Source: a virus
DNA length: 33,863 nt
IMG/VR virus record: IMGVR_UViG_3300031951_000682
Span: 1 to 33,863 of that record
Direction: 5' to 3' (one strand)
The position numbers and the translations under genes were made by a program. Positions within the stretch are counted from its first letter, which is position 1; every line of letters begins with the position of its first letter. Shown piece by piece: positions 16,243 through 22,499 of this stretch. The notes below the pieces were generated by a model. It did not search any database, had not been told where the DNA came from, and saw only the letters and a program-made list of their open reading frames with translations.

Positions 16243-16481
16243 AGTGGGCCTTTTTTGTCCTGAAGGGCCTGAGCGACAACCGGGTTGAGGCTGCGCACAA
16301 ACTCAATGCAGCGTGCGCGCTCGTTCTGCGTGGCGCGGTAGACGCGCTCATTCAGTTCGTTGTCGCGCAAGCCAGCAAAGCCCTTGGCCAGCTTCATCAA
16401 GTCCTCTTCAAGGAAGTTGTAGTCGCCCTCAAGCCCAGCACCAAAGAAGGCTTGGAACACGTCTTCTTTTTTCAACTCCAT
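16239..16481 (-). CDS. Small conserved phage protein, unknown function
   Basis: 80 residues from the ATG at 16481, which shares TGATG with the upstream stop; a longer frame reading into the upstream gene is rejected. It has a helical, charged sequence (MELKKEDVFQAFFGAGLEGD, NELNERVYRATQNERARCIE, LNPVVAQALQDKKGPL). Similar proteins occur in phage early regions, but I know no assigned role. It is the second-last gene of the minus-strand operon. Confidence 0.6.
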   Translation of the reverse strand: MELKKEDVFQAFFGAGLEGDYNFLEEDLMKLAKGFAGLRDNELNERVYRATQNERARCIEFVRSLNPVVAQALQDKKGPL

Positions 16482-16942
16482 CACACGATCCCCCAGTCTT
16501 CGGCCAGCACGTCTGTTTGACTTGCAAGCCATGGCACAAACTTGTCATCGACGGTCTTCATGCCGATCCATGGCAGGCCATCGAGCAATTCCAGACCACG
16601 GGTAGTTTCCCAGTGAGACGCAGGCATGAAGTACAGCCACATGCCCTTGCCATTCCAGCCACTGCGAGACACCCTGTGGCCACGTTTGAGGGCTTCGATG
16701 GCCAAGCCAAAGGTCATGCCTTCGGTGGGCCTGTAGGCGTTCTCAAACACTGCCTTGGGCGACCAAGAGATGTACCCCTTGAAGTCCTTGTGGTTGGCTT
16801 GGCCACCGTCCAGATACTCAACGAGATACCCGGCATCGTCACCATTCTCGTCAGCAGGGAGTTCCCAGTCTCGGAGGATGTTGTATGCCGCACGGGTCAT
16901 GTCGATGGCGTTGATCAATTTGACGCCGATGTATTGCTTCAT
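16481..16942 (-). CDS. Two-domain protein with a C-terminal DUF2829/Tad2 (anti-Thoeris) domain
   Basis: 153 residues. The C-terminal half (from about residue 76) has the DUF2829 signature: MTFGLAIEALKRGHRVSRSGWNG, KGMWLYF, then PWIGMKTVDDKFVPWLASQTD and LAEDW. This family includes Tad2, which sequesters the cyclic-ADP-ribose-type signal of the Thoeris defence system and so blocks abortive infection. The N-terminal half (KQYIGVKLINAIDMTRAAYN, LPADENGDDAGYLVEYLDGG, YISWSPKAVFENAYRP) is a separate conserved phage domain, often seen alone. The ATG is coupled to the upstream stop (ATGA) with GGAG at good spacing. Family membership is strong; anti-Thoeris activity is inferred. Confidence 0.8.
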   Translation of the reverse strand: MKQYIGVKLINAIDMTRAAYNILRDWELPADENGDDAGYLVEYLDGGQANHKDFKGYISWSPKAVFENAYRPTEGMTFGLAIEALKRGHRVSRSGWNGKGMWLYFMPASHWETTRGLELLDGLPWIGMKTVDDKFVPWLASQTDVLAEDWGIV

Positions 16943-17247
16943 TTTTTGCTCCGTGTTGTTTGTTTTCCAGCGGGTGCAGTCAACACTGGCTCATCAATAA
17001 ATTTGTTGAACAGCGTCTCGGCCAACAGATAGCCTTCAAGGGGCCAAATCTGGCGCAGGGCGTCCTCAAACGCATACTTGCGGCCAAGGTCACGATCAAA
17101 CTCTCTTGGGTCAACGCAGGCGCTGTGGCCGTTGATGCTGTAGCCGTTCTCCATGGTGAGTTGGCAGATGGTGGTGCGACCGTCGGGCAAGACCAAATAG
17201 GTCTCACCCTTGATCTTGGCTTTGATGCCGTCAAGGGTGACCTTCAT
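16939..17247 (-). CDS. N4 gp49 / Sf6 gp66 family protein
   Basis: 102 residues with GGAG before the start at 17247. It carries the family pattern TTICQLTMENGYSINGHSAC, REFDRDLGRKYAFEDALRQI and WPLEGYLL, known from phage N4 gp49 and Sf6 gene 66 proteins. The family is widespread in phage early regions; its molecular role has not been defined to my knowledge. The C-terminus is basic (KQTTRSKK). It overlaps the downstream Tad2-domain gene by ATGA. Confidence 0.8.
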   Translation of the reverse strand: MKVTLDGIKAKIKGETYLVLPDGRTTICQLTMENGYSINGHSACVDPREFDRDLGRKYAFEDALRQIWPLEGYLLAETLFNKFIDEPVLTAPAGKQTTRSKK

Positions 17248-17250
17248 GCC

Positions 17251-17466
17251 TTACTCCGTTGGGATTTGAGTTTGCTCTGCAATCACAGAGGCGGTCTCCA
17301 GCGTGACGCCTTTGCCCATGAGCATGGCGACATCGATGGCCTTGGCCACGTCAACGGTGAAGGTTTTGCCTGCAACGTGACGAAGGGCTTGTGCTTGGCT
17401 CACGGCCTGCACGAGGTGGGTGTTGTCACCGTTGGTGACTTTGTAGATGCGTTGTTCTGCTGCCAT
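17251..17466 (-). CDS. Small conserved phage protein, unknown function
   Basis: 71 residues with a strong AAGGAG ahead of the start at 17466. It begins with RIYKVTNGDNTHLVQAVSQA and QALRHVAGKTFTV, a beta-beta-alpha-like unit recurrent in small proteins of betaproteobacterial phages and prophages, often upstream of or beside the gp49-family gene as here. No catalytic residues are evident. Confidence 0.65.
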   Translation of the reverse strand: MAAEQRIYKVTNGDNTHLVQAVSQAQALRHVAGKTFTVDVAKAIDVAMLMGKGVTLETASVIAEQTQIPTE

Positions 17467-17487
17467 GATGATCTCCTTGTAATGGCG

Positions 17488-17655
17488 TTAAAAAATACCG
17501 AACCAAATCCCCGTGCCGTGTACGCAGCCGATAGGGAAGAAAACAGCGCCAGCCAGCAGAAAAATCCACTTGGCAGTGCTGATACATGCGATGACGTGAG
17601 TGAGCCATGCAGCGCCCACCCAAGCAACAATTAGGAAGGGAACAAGACTGTCCAT
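17488..17655 (-). CDS. Small two-segment membrane protein, 55 aa
   Basis: The frame from the ATG at 17655 to the TAA at 17488 encodes 55 residues: MDSLVPFLIVAWVGAAWLTH, then a second hydrophobic segment around residues 30-45 (WIFLLAGAVFFPIGCVHG), ending WFGIF. Two membrane passes are likely. The start lies three bases after the exonuclease stop, with GGAG in the exonuclease's last codons. Similar small proteins (the A-x-FFPI-x-x-VHG motif) occur in many phages; a function is not known to me. Confidence 0.65.
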   Translation of the reverse strand: MDSLVPFLIVAWVGAAWLTHVIACISTAKWIFLLAGAVFFPIGCVHGTGIWFGIF

Positions 17656-17657
17656 GG

Positions 17658-18446
17658 TCAGACTCCAAAGTTGTTTTTGAGTTTCCAGAAACGCAGCAAC
17701 GACTGGAACATCTCCCAGCCCTTGACCAGTTCATCCTCGGGCCACTCCACAACCTTGATGAGGCCGGGGTGGGTGCGAGAGATGAACACGTTTGCACAGC
17801 GTGCGTGGGGCACCTGCAAGCCGTTGCGGTAGGCTGCAAGCTGCATGAGGTGCTCGTCGTAGGCGTCGATCTTGTCGTCTGGCCCGAAGTCCTTCGACTT
17901 GGCGTCCAGCACGATGCCTACAGGGGCGTGCTCATCAGGCGCGCAGTACAAGTCCACCTTGCCGCCAAAGCCCAGCGGTGAGGCGAACGAGCGCTCTGTG
18001 AGCCATGGCTGGAACGGGTGGGTCTTGAAGTGCGTGAAGATGGCCTCCTCGAAGGCCTTGGCCATCTCTTCGTGCTCAACAGGGCGCACGCCAGCCATCC
18101 AGCCCTCGATGGACTCGTGGATGCGGGTGCCCAGTTCAGCGGCCTGCTTGCCCGTCTCCTTGGAGTCGGCCACGATACGTGCGATGTAGGCCTTCTCGGG
18201 CTCATCAGGCATCTTGGGCAGGGTCATTGCAGCCAGAAGCATTTGCTCCAGCTTCCACTGCTCCAAACCGGGCTTGGCGGCGATTTTCATGATGGTGGTG
18301 ACCGAGGGCACCAAGTCCATCTTTCGTGCGTCCCTGAGGGTCGTGGGGCGGTCGGAGCCGTCCTTTGCCTTCACGGTGTACTGTGGCCCACCGTCTTGCT
18401 TGTACCAATGGACGGACTCAGCCGACCGGGCGATGATTGTGCTCAT
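17658..18446 (-). CDS. PD-(D/E)XK exonuclease (RecB/Cas4-like)
   Basis: 262 residues with AAGGAG before the start at 18446 and an ATGA overlap with the upstream gene. The nuclease motifs are in order: GTRIHESIE (residues 106-114, with His110), GGKVD (Asp165), LDAKSK (Asp181 and Lys183) and QLAAY (202-206). This is the pattern of RecB-type and Cas4-type nucleases and of phage recombination or end-processing exonucleases. It probably degrades DNA ends in replication or recombination, together with the ssDNA-binding protein encoded in the same operon. An annealing protein is not evident nearby. Confidence 0.8.
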   Translation of the reverse strand: MSTIIARSAESVHWYKQDGGPQYTVKAKDGSDRPTTLRDARKMDLVPSVTTIMKIAAKPGLEQWKLEQMLLAAMTLPKMPDEPEKAYIARIVADSKETGKQAAELGTRIHESIEGWMAGVRPVEHEEMAKAFEEAIFTHFKTHPFQPWLTERSFASPLGFGGKVDLYCAPDEHAPVGIVLDAKSKDFGPDDKIDAYDEHLMQLAAYRNGLQVPHARCANVFISRTHPGLIKVVEWPEDELVKGWEMFQSLLRFWKLKNNFGV

Positions 18447-18649
18447 GCGTTCTCCTTTTTTGCTTTTGCGTCTGCGTGACGCTTCTTCATCATTGCGCTT
18501 ATCTTGGCCCGTGCCTCTGGGCTCATCGTGCGGGTTTTGGGTTTCTTAGACTCCTTCTCCATGATGTATTTCGCCATCTTTTCCATGCGCTCTTGCAGTT
18601 GATCAATGCGAAAGAACAGCAGTTCTTTTTCTGCTTTTGAAATGAACAT
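18443..18649 (-). CDS. Small basic helical protein
   Basis: 68 residues with AGGAG before the start at 18649. The N-terminal half is a heptad-like helix (AEKELLFFRIDQLQERMEKM); the C-terminal half is very basic with TMSPEARAKISAMMKKRHAD, which resembles the NUMOD3-type DNA-contacting motif (SPEARAKIS). It might bind DNA. It stands between the ssDNA-binding protein and the exonuclease. Confidence 0.6.
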   Translation of the reverse strand: MFISKAEKELLFFRIDQLQERMEKMAKYIMEKESKKPKTRTMSPEARAKISAMMKKRHADAKAKKENA

Positions 18650-18677
18650 GGTGTGCTCCTATTTATAGTACTTTAGT

Positions 18678-19331
18678 TCAAAAGGGTATGTCGTCGTCTT
18701 CGTCGAACGCAGGCTTTGCTGGCGCGGCCTGAGGTGCTGGCGCAGGCGTGTTGCCTTGCTTCTTCTGCCACTCTGGTGACGAGGAAATCTTGGCCTTGAG
18801 GTTGTCGCTGAAGCCGTTGAACATCTCCATGTCGGGCTCATCGATCTTGAACAACTCGTTCTTGTTCACTGCGGTGGGCAAGCCGTTTTGCTTGATCATG
18901 GCAGGCACGGGCGTGACGCCATCCACGTTCGTGTACATCTTGCCGTCGGTCTTGCCGGGGCGCTCGATGATGTTGAGCATGCACCATGCACCGAGGACGT
19001 TCTTCAGGTCGAACTTTCGCATCTCTTCCTGAGTAAAAGGCTTGCCACGCCACGACTGGAGGTCAAGGCGCAGGTTGGCTTTCTCAGACCAAGACAACGT
19101 GTAGTTTTTGAAGATTCCAAACGGGCGACCGTCCTGCATCTTGATGGGGGAGCCATCTTCGTTCATGCCGTGGATTTCCCAGCCGAGCATGATCTTGTGC
19201 AGGTACTTGACTTGACCCATGTACTCAGATTTTTGAGTGCCCAGATCAACGATGCGATAGCACCGTGCGAGGTGCATACCAGAGGGACAACGCTCGAAGT
19301 TGCCGCCCTTGTCTTCTACATAAAAACTCAT
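18678..19331 (-). CDS. Single-stranded-DNA-binding protein with bacterial SSB-type C-terminal tip
   Basis: 217 residues. The body (CPSGMHLARCYRIVDLGTQKSE, KIMLGWEIHG, FGIFKNYTLSWSEKANLRLD, NVLGAWCMLNI) matches a phage family of ssDNA-binding proteins that differ from E. coli SSB. A Pro/Ala-rich linker leads to a terminus ending DEDDDIPF, the same acidic tip by which bacterial SSB binds its partners. It should coat ssDNA and could recruit host SSB-interacting enzymes. It is the first gene after the promoter at 19393-19412 and has a structured leader of about 50 bases. Confidence 0.75.
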   Translation of the reverse strand: MSFYVEDKGGNFERCPSGMHLARCYRIVDLGTQKSEYMGQVKYLHKIMLGWEIHGMNEDGSPIKMQDGRPFGIFKNYTLSWSEKANLRLDLQSWRGKPFTQEEMRKFDLKNVLGAWCMLNIIERPGKTDGKMYTNVDGVTPVPAMIKQNGLPTAVNKNELFKIDEPDMEMFNGFSDNLKAKISSSPEWQKKQGNTPAPAPQAAPAKPAFDEDDDIPF

Positions 19332-19351
19332 GATTTCATCCTTTGTTAAAC

Positions 19352-19385
19352 GTCCCGTAGGACAGTGACCCGTTCATCGTGAACG
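19352..19385 (-). promoter_or_regulatory. 5' leader hairpins of the ssDNA-binding-protein operon
   Basis: Read on the minus strand, the predicted transcript starts near 19386 and forms CGTTCA-CGA-TGAACG (19385-19371), then GTCC-TACG-GGAC (19363-19352), then GTTTAAC and AAAGGATG before the start codon. The second hairpin plus GTTTAA matches the leaders of four plus-strand promoters in this window. Confidence 0.55.
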
Positions 19386-19392
19386 TGTGAAG

Positions 19393-19412
19393 ACTATAAC
19401 ACGGAATTTGAT
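19393..19412 (-). promoter_or_regulatory. Promoter/operator copy P1 (early, leftward)
   Basis: The minus strand reads ATCAAATTCCGTGTTATAGT, a variant of the dyad-plus-extended-10 element found six more times on the plus strand; TATAGT is the -10 box and TG stands one base ahead of it. It overlaps the last codons and TAG stop of the HNH gene. It should drive the minus-strand operon starting with the ssDNA-binding protein. Confidence 0.65.
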
Positions 19413-19768
19413 TCTTCAAGAAGTTTTTTCAGACGCGATGGTGTGCGATTGGTTCCGCGACAGCGCACGTTGTCTGCATGAGAGAGCAGTCGAAGGTTGG
19501 AAATTCTGTTGTCGTCTCGGTTGCCATTGATGTGATCAACCGTCATGTTTTCGTGAATTGAGCCGTGGCAGTAAACCCACGCCAGACGATGCGCAAGGTA
19601 GGCTTTTCTGAAGATTCGTATTTGGCGGTAGCCGTTGGTGTTGAGCGATCCGAGTGGTTGGTTCATTTGCCTGCTAACGGCACGTCGTCGCCACATGAAG
19701 ATTCCCGTTTGGGAGTTGTACGCAACCTCAGCAAGGAGGTCGTCTTTCGATAGAATTGCGATAGCCAT
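19394..19768 (-). CDS. HNH homing-type endonuclease
   Basis: 124 residues from the ATG at 19768, preferred over one at 19783 because AAGAG precedes it at good spacing. Features: FMWRRRAVSRQMNQPLGSLN, NGYRQIRIFRKAYLAHRLAW, then the HNH core DHINGNRDDNRISNLRLLSH (first His around residue 81) with the following asparagines. This is the typical phage free-standing HNH endonuclease, which cleaves target DNA and spreads as a mobile gene. Its codon use is less GC-rich than that of neighbouring genes. The end of the coding region is also the promoter of the next operon, so insertion preserved or supplied the promoter. Confidence 0.85.
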   Translation of the reverse strand: MAIAILSKDDLLAEVAYNSQTGIFMWRRRAVSRQMNQPLGSLNTNGYRQIRIFRKAYLAHRLAWVYCHGSIHENMTVDHINGNRDDNRISNLRLLSHADNVRCRGTNRTPSRLKKLLEESNSVL

Positions 19769-19797
19769 TTGATGCTCTTTCATCGGGTGGTAAGAAG

Positions 19798-19836
19798 GCC
19801 CCGCACAGTTGACGCTGTCGGGGCTTTCGTCATTTT
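19798..19836 (+). terminator. Strong hairpin in the divergent control region, possible terminator
   Basis: GCCCCG (19798-19803) pairs with CGGGGC (19819-19824), and inner ACAG pairs with CTGT, leaving one bulged C. The plus strand follows with TTTCGTCATTTT, an imperfect T-rich tail. It would stop rightward antisense transcription before the promoter at 19861. On the minus strand no T-run follows. Confidence 0.4.
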
Positions 19837-19860
19837 ACGCCTAAGAACTGGCGCGCAAAA

Positions 19861-19879
19861 TCTAATCTTGTGTTAGACT
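19861..19879 (+). promoter_or_regulatory. Promoter/operator copy P2 for the Cro-like regulator
   Basis: TCTAATCTTGTGTTAGACT: dyad arms TCTAAT and GTTAGA five bases apart, with extended -10 TG-T-TAGACT (-10 at 19874-19879). The predicted transcript starts near 19886 and has a very short leader with AAAGGAGG before the ATG at 19902. Unlike five other copies it is not followed by the leader hairpin. Confidence 0.65.
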
Positions 19880-19901
19880 CTTGCGAAAGAAAGGAGGTTG
19901 C

Positions 19902-20102
19902 ATGAACCTAAAACAGTACTTCAAGGATGAGCCATATGGCGCGAAGAAGGAGATGGCCGACTACCTTGGCATCACCCAAACGTGGCTTGGGCTATTGATC
20001 AGAAAGGCGCGAAGACCATCACCTGAATTGGCAAAGAAAATTGAGAAGGCCACACAAGGCCTCGTGAGTGCAAAAGAACTGCGGCCCGATATTTTTAACT
20101 GA
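19902..20102 (+). CDS. Cro/YdaS-like helix-turn-helix regulator
   Basis: 66 residues; the ATG at 19902 follows a strong AAAGGAGG (19890-19897), so an upstream start at 19881 is rejected. Residues 14-50 (AKKEMADYLGITQTWLGLLI, RKARRPSPELAKKIEKAT) form a five-helix Cro/CI-type DNA-binding domain like YdaS/Cro proteins. It is the only clear repressor-type gene in the window, and the dyad element lies in its own promoter. It is therefore the best candidate to bind the seven dyads and shut off early genes. That link is inferred. Confidence 0.75.
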   Translation: MNLKQYFKDEPYGAKKEMADYLGITQTWLGLLIRKARRPSPELAKKIEKATQGLVSAKELRPDIFN

Positions 20103-20133
20103 CCCGACGTTGGGTTTTTAACTGGAGATCGAA

Positions 20134-20949
20134 ATGAAAAGAGTGAACCTGCATGACATCCGGATCGATGGCGGCACCCAAAGCCGTGTAGTGATCGATC
20201 AACCCACGGTGTACCACTACATCGAGTGTGCCAAAGGCGGCGACGAGTTCCCGCCCTTGGAGACAGTTTTTGATGGGGCAACGCACTGGCTGGTCGATGG
20301 TTTCCACCGCTACCACGCCTACAAGCTGATGGGCCTCAAGCAAGCCGATGTGAACTACAAGCCCGGCACGCAATCAGAGGCCCAGATCATCTCGTTTGGC
20401 GTCAACGGCAGGCACGGCAAGCCTCGCACGGTGGAGGACAAGCGCAACGCAGTCGAGATGGCCTTGGCGCACCCAGACCTCAAAGACGCCACCATGTACG
20501 AGATCGCCAAAATCTGCTGCGTGTCTCAGCCATTCGTTGCTGGCGTGAAAGACCCGGAGAAGAAGAAAAAGCAAAAAGAGGCCAAAGACAAGAGCATCAA
20601 AAAGAAGGCCGAAGAACTCCACGCTCAGGAAGCGGCAGAGACTGCTAATCCGATTAGTATCGAAAAAGCAACACATAGGGAAACCCCTGATCTAAATACT
20701 GGTGCTGGCCCAGATGAGGAGGAGTTGAGAGCCAATGAACTGGCACTGCAAGCCGACATGGACATCATGTACAAGATGCTCGAGGCTGACGATGCACTGG
20801 CTGTTGCACACGAGGAAATCAAGCGCCTGAACCTTGCCTACGCCCAACTGGACGTGCGCTTCAAGGGCCTGATGAACGAGCGCAACCAAGCCGTCAAGAT
20901 GGTCAAGGAACTGCAAAAGCAAATCGACAAGTCGAAAGCCAAAAAATGA
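20134..20949 (+). CDS. ParB-like nuclease-domain protein with coiled coil
   Basis: 271 residues with GGAG before the ATG. Residues 1-95 are a ParB/sulfiredoxin-type N-terminal domain: RIDGGTQSR, then WLVDGFHRYHAYKLMG with the G-x-H-R box at 56-59. Residues 100-140 form an HTH-like stretch (EMALAHPDLKDATMYEIAKI, CCVSQPFVAGV). A Lys/Glu-rich linker leads to a coiled coil (195-271). In phages such proteins may bind or nick DNA at specific sites and aid replication or regulation. The coding region contains a palindrome (20645-20657) that recurs at 27514-27526. It overlaps the helicase gene by ATGA. Confidence 0.75.
   Translation: MKRVNLHDIRIDGGTQSRVVIDQPTVYHYIECAKGGDEFPPLETVFDGATHWLVDGFHRYHAYKLMGLKQADVNYKPGTQSEAQIISFGVNGRHGKPRTVEDKRNAVEMALAHPDLKDATMYEIAKICCVSQPFVAGVKDPEKKKKQKEAKDKSIKKKAEELHAQEAAETANPISIEKATHRETPDLNTGAGPDEEELRANELALQADMDIMYKMLEADDALAVAHEEIKRLNLAYAQLDVRFKGLMNERNQAVKMVKELQKQIDKSKAKK
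20644..20685 (+). repeat. Composite element copy 1: CTAATC-C-GATTAG palindrome plus TAGGGAAACC
   Basis: GCTAATCCGATTAGTA (20644-20659) holds a perfect 6-base-arm palindrome, followed 16 bases later by TAGGGAAACC (20676-20685). The same pair recurs at 27513-27562 with a single base changed in the 16-mer. This copy is inside the ParB-like coding region in a locally AT-rich linker. Confidence 0.6.
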
Positions 20950-22499
20950 ACCAAACCCTAGCGCCACGTGAGCGTGATGATGGATTTCCAACACCCCGCC
21001 AATTTCAACTGACTGCCCACAATGCCCTTCGCCAAGGGTTTCGTGATGGCCACAAGAACCAGATCATCATGGCCCCCACAGGGGCTGGGAAGACATACCT
21101 TGGTCTGCGCATCTGCAACGAGGCCATCCAAAAGGGCAAGCGCGCAGTGTTCCTGTGCGACCGCACCACGCTGATCGACCAGACCTCTGAGGTGGCTGAC
21201 CGATACGGCCTGTACGACCACGGCATCATCCAAGCCAAGCACTGGCGTCGCCGCCCTGATGAACTGCTTCAGATTGCCTCTGTGCAGACCATTGGCAAGC
21301 GAGGCTTTTGGCCAAAGATGGACGTGCTCGTCGTGGACGAGGCCCACACCACCTACAAGGCGTGGACTGAGTTTGCAATGAGCACTGGCGCGGCCGTGAT
21401 CGGTCTGTCGGCCACGCCCTTCACTGTGGGGCTGGGCAAGATATTCTCGAACCTGATCAACGCCACCACGATGTACGACCTGACGCAGAACGGCGTGCTG
21501 GTGCCCATGCGCATCTTCTCGTGCTCCAAGCCCGACATGACTGGTGCTGAGACCTCTGGCGGCGAGTGGACGGACAAGGCTGCTGAGGAGCGCGAACTCA
21601 AGATCGTGGGTGACGTGGTGGCCGACTGGCAGCGTTTTGGTGACAACCGCAAGACGATTGTGTTTGGTGCCACCATCAAGCACTGCGAAGAGTTGTGCCG
21701 CCAATTCATCAACGCTGGCGTCATGGCGGCTGTGTTCACGTCGGACACCACCAAGAAGGAGCGCGAAGACCTCTTGAAGGAGTACAGGAAGCCCAACAGC
21801 CACCTGAAGGTCTTGATCAGTGTCGAGGCCTTGGCCAAGGGTTTTGACGTGCCTGACGTGGGCTGTATCTGCGATGCGCGCCCTTTGCGCAAGTCACTGT
21901 CCACTGCCATCCAGATGTGGGGCCGGGGCCTGCGGTCGTCGCTCGAGACCGGAAAGCAGGACTGCCACCTGCTGGACTTCAGCGGCAACATCATTCGCTT
22001 CTTCGAGGACTTCAACGACATCTACTTCAACGGGCTGGATTCGCTTGACTCTGGCGACAAGCTGGACAAGAAGATTCGCACGCAAGAGGAATTCGAGCCC
22101 AAGGGGTGCCCACGCTGCGGCTACACGCCGTTTCACAAGCGGTGCATGGCCTGTGGCTTTGAGAAGGTGTCGTCGCAAGTGAGCGAGGCCCTGCCGGGTC
22201 ACATGAAGGAAATCTTCATCGGTGAGGGCAAGAACAAGAAGAAGCTGGCCGACAACGCCGAGCACTTGTGGCATCAAGTGGTGGCGTATGCCAAGCACCA
22301 TAGTGCGCCCGAGAAGCAGTCAGCGCGTGCATGGCACCTGTTCAAGCAGATCACTGGCCAAGAGACACAATGGGCATTCTCGAAAGCGCCTGCGGTCGAG
22401 ATCACCAAGAACGTGTACAACAAGATTCAACAGATGAACATCGCCTACAAAAAGGGCATGGCCAGCGGCTGGAAGAGTGCAGGAGGGCACAAAGCATGA
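20946..22499 (+). CDS. SF2 DNA/RNA helicase (DEAH box) with zinc finger
   Basis: 517 residues. ATPase motifs in order: APTGAGKT (Walker A, 43-50), VVDEAH (129-134), GLSATPF (motif III, from 153), VFGATIKHCEE (motif IV), SVEALAKGFDVPDVG (motif V) and QMWGRGLR (motif VI, 323-330). After the two RecA-like domains comes a Cys4 zinc-binding site (Cys388, 391, 400, 403) and a basic C-terminal domain. The layout resembles RadD/UvsW-type repair helicases. It probably unwinds replication or recombination intermediates; whether it is the replicative helicase is unclear, since no hexameric helicase is seen. Translation is coupled to both neighbours. Confidence 0.88.
   Translation: MNQTLAPRERDDGFPTPRQFQLTAHNALRQGFRDGHKNQIIMAPTGAGKTYLGLRICNEAIQKGKRAVFLCDRTTLIDQTSEVADRYGLYDHGIIQAKHWRRRPDELLQIASVQTIGKRGFWPKMDVLVVDEAHTTYKAWTEFAMSTGAAVIGLSATPFTVGLGKIFSNLINATTMYDLTQNGVLVPMRIFSCSKPDMTGAETSGGEWTDKAAEERELKIVGDVVADWQRFGDNRKTIVFGATIKHCEELCRQFINAGVMAAVFTSDTTKKEREDLLKEYRKPNSHLKVLISVEALAKGFDVPDVGCICDARPLRKSLSTAIQMWGRGLRSSLETGKQDCHLLDFSGNIIRFFEDFNDIYFNGLDSLDSGDKLDKKIRTQEEFEPKGCPRCGYTPFHKRCMACGFEKVSSQVSEALPGHMKEIFIGEGKNKKKLADNAEHLWHQVVAYAKHHSAPEKQSARAWHLFKQITGQETQWAFSKAPAVEITKNVYNKIQQMNIAYKKGMASGWKSAGGHKA

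Noticed and set aside
16313-17634. Two long plus-strand open frames (239 and 224 codons) opposite the minus-strand operon
   Set aside because: The minus-strand frames contain recognised families (DUF2829, gp49) with coupled starts; the plus-strand frames lack start signals and known motifs.
20958-21803. 281-codon minus-strand frame opposite the helicase
   Set aside because: The plus strand carries all helicase motifs; the frame is due to codon bias.
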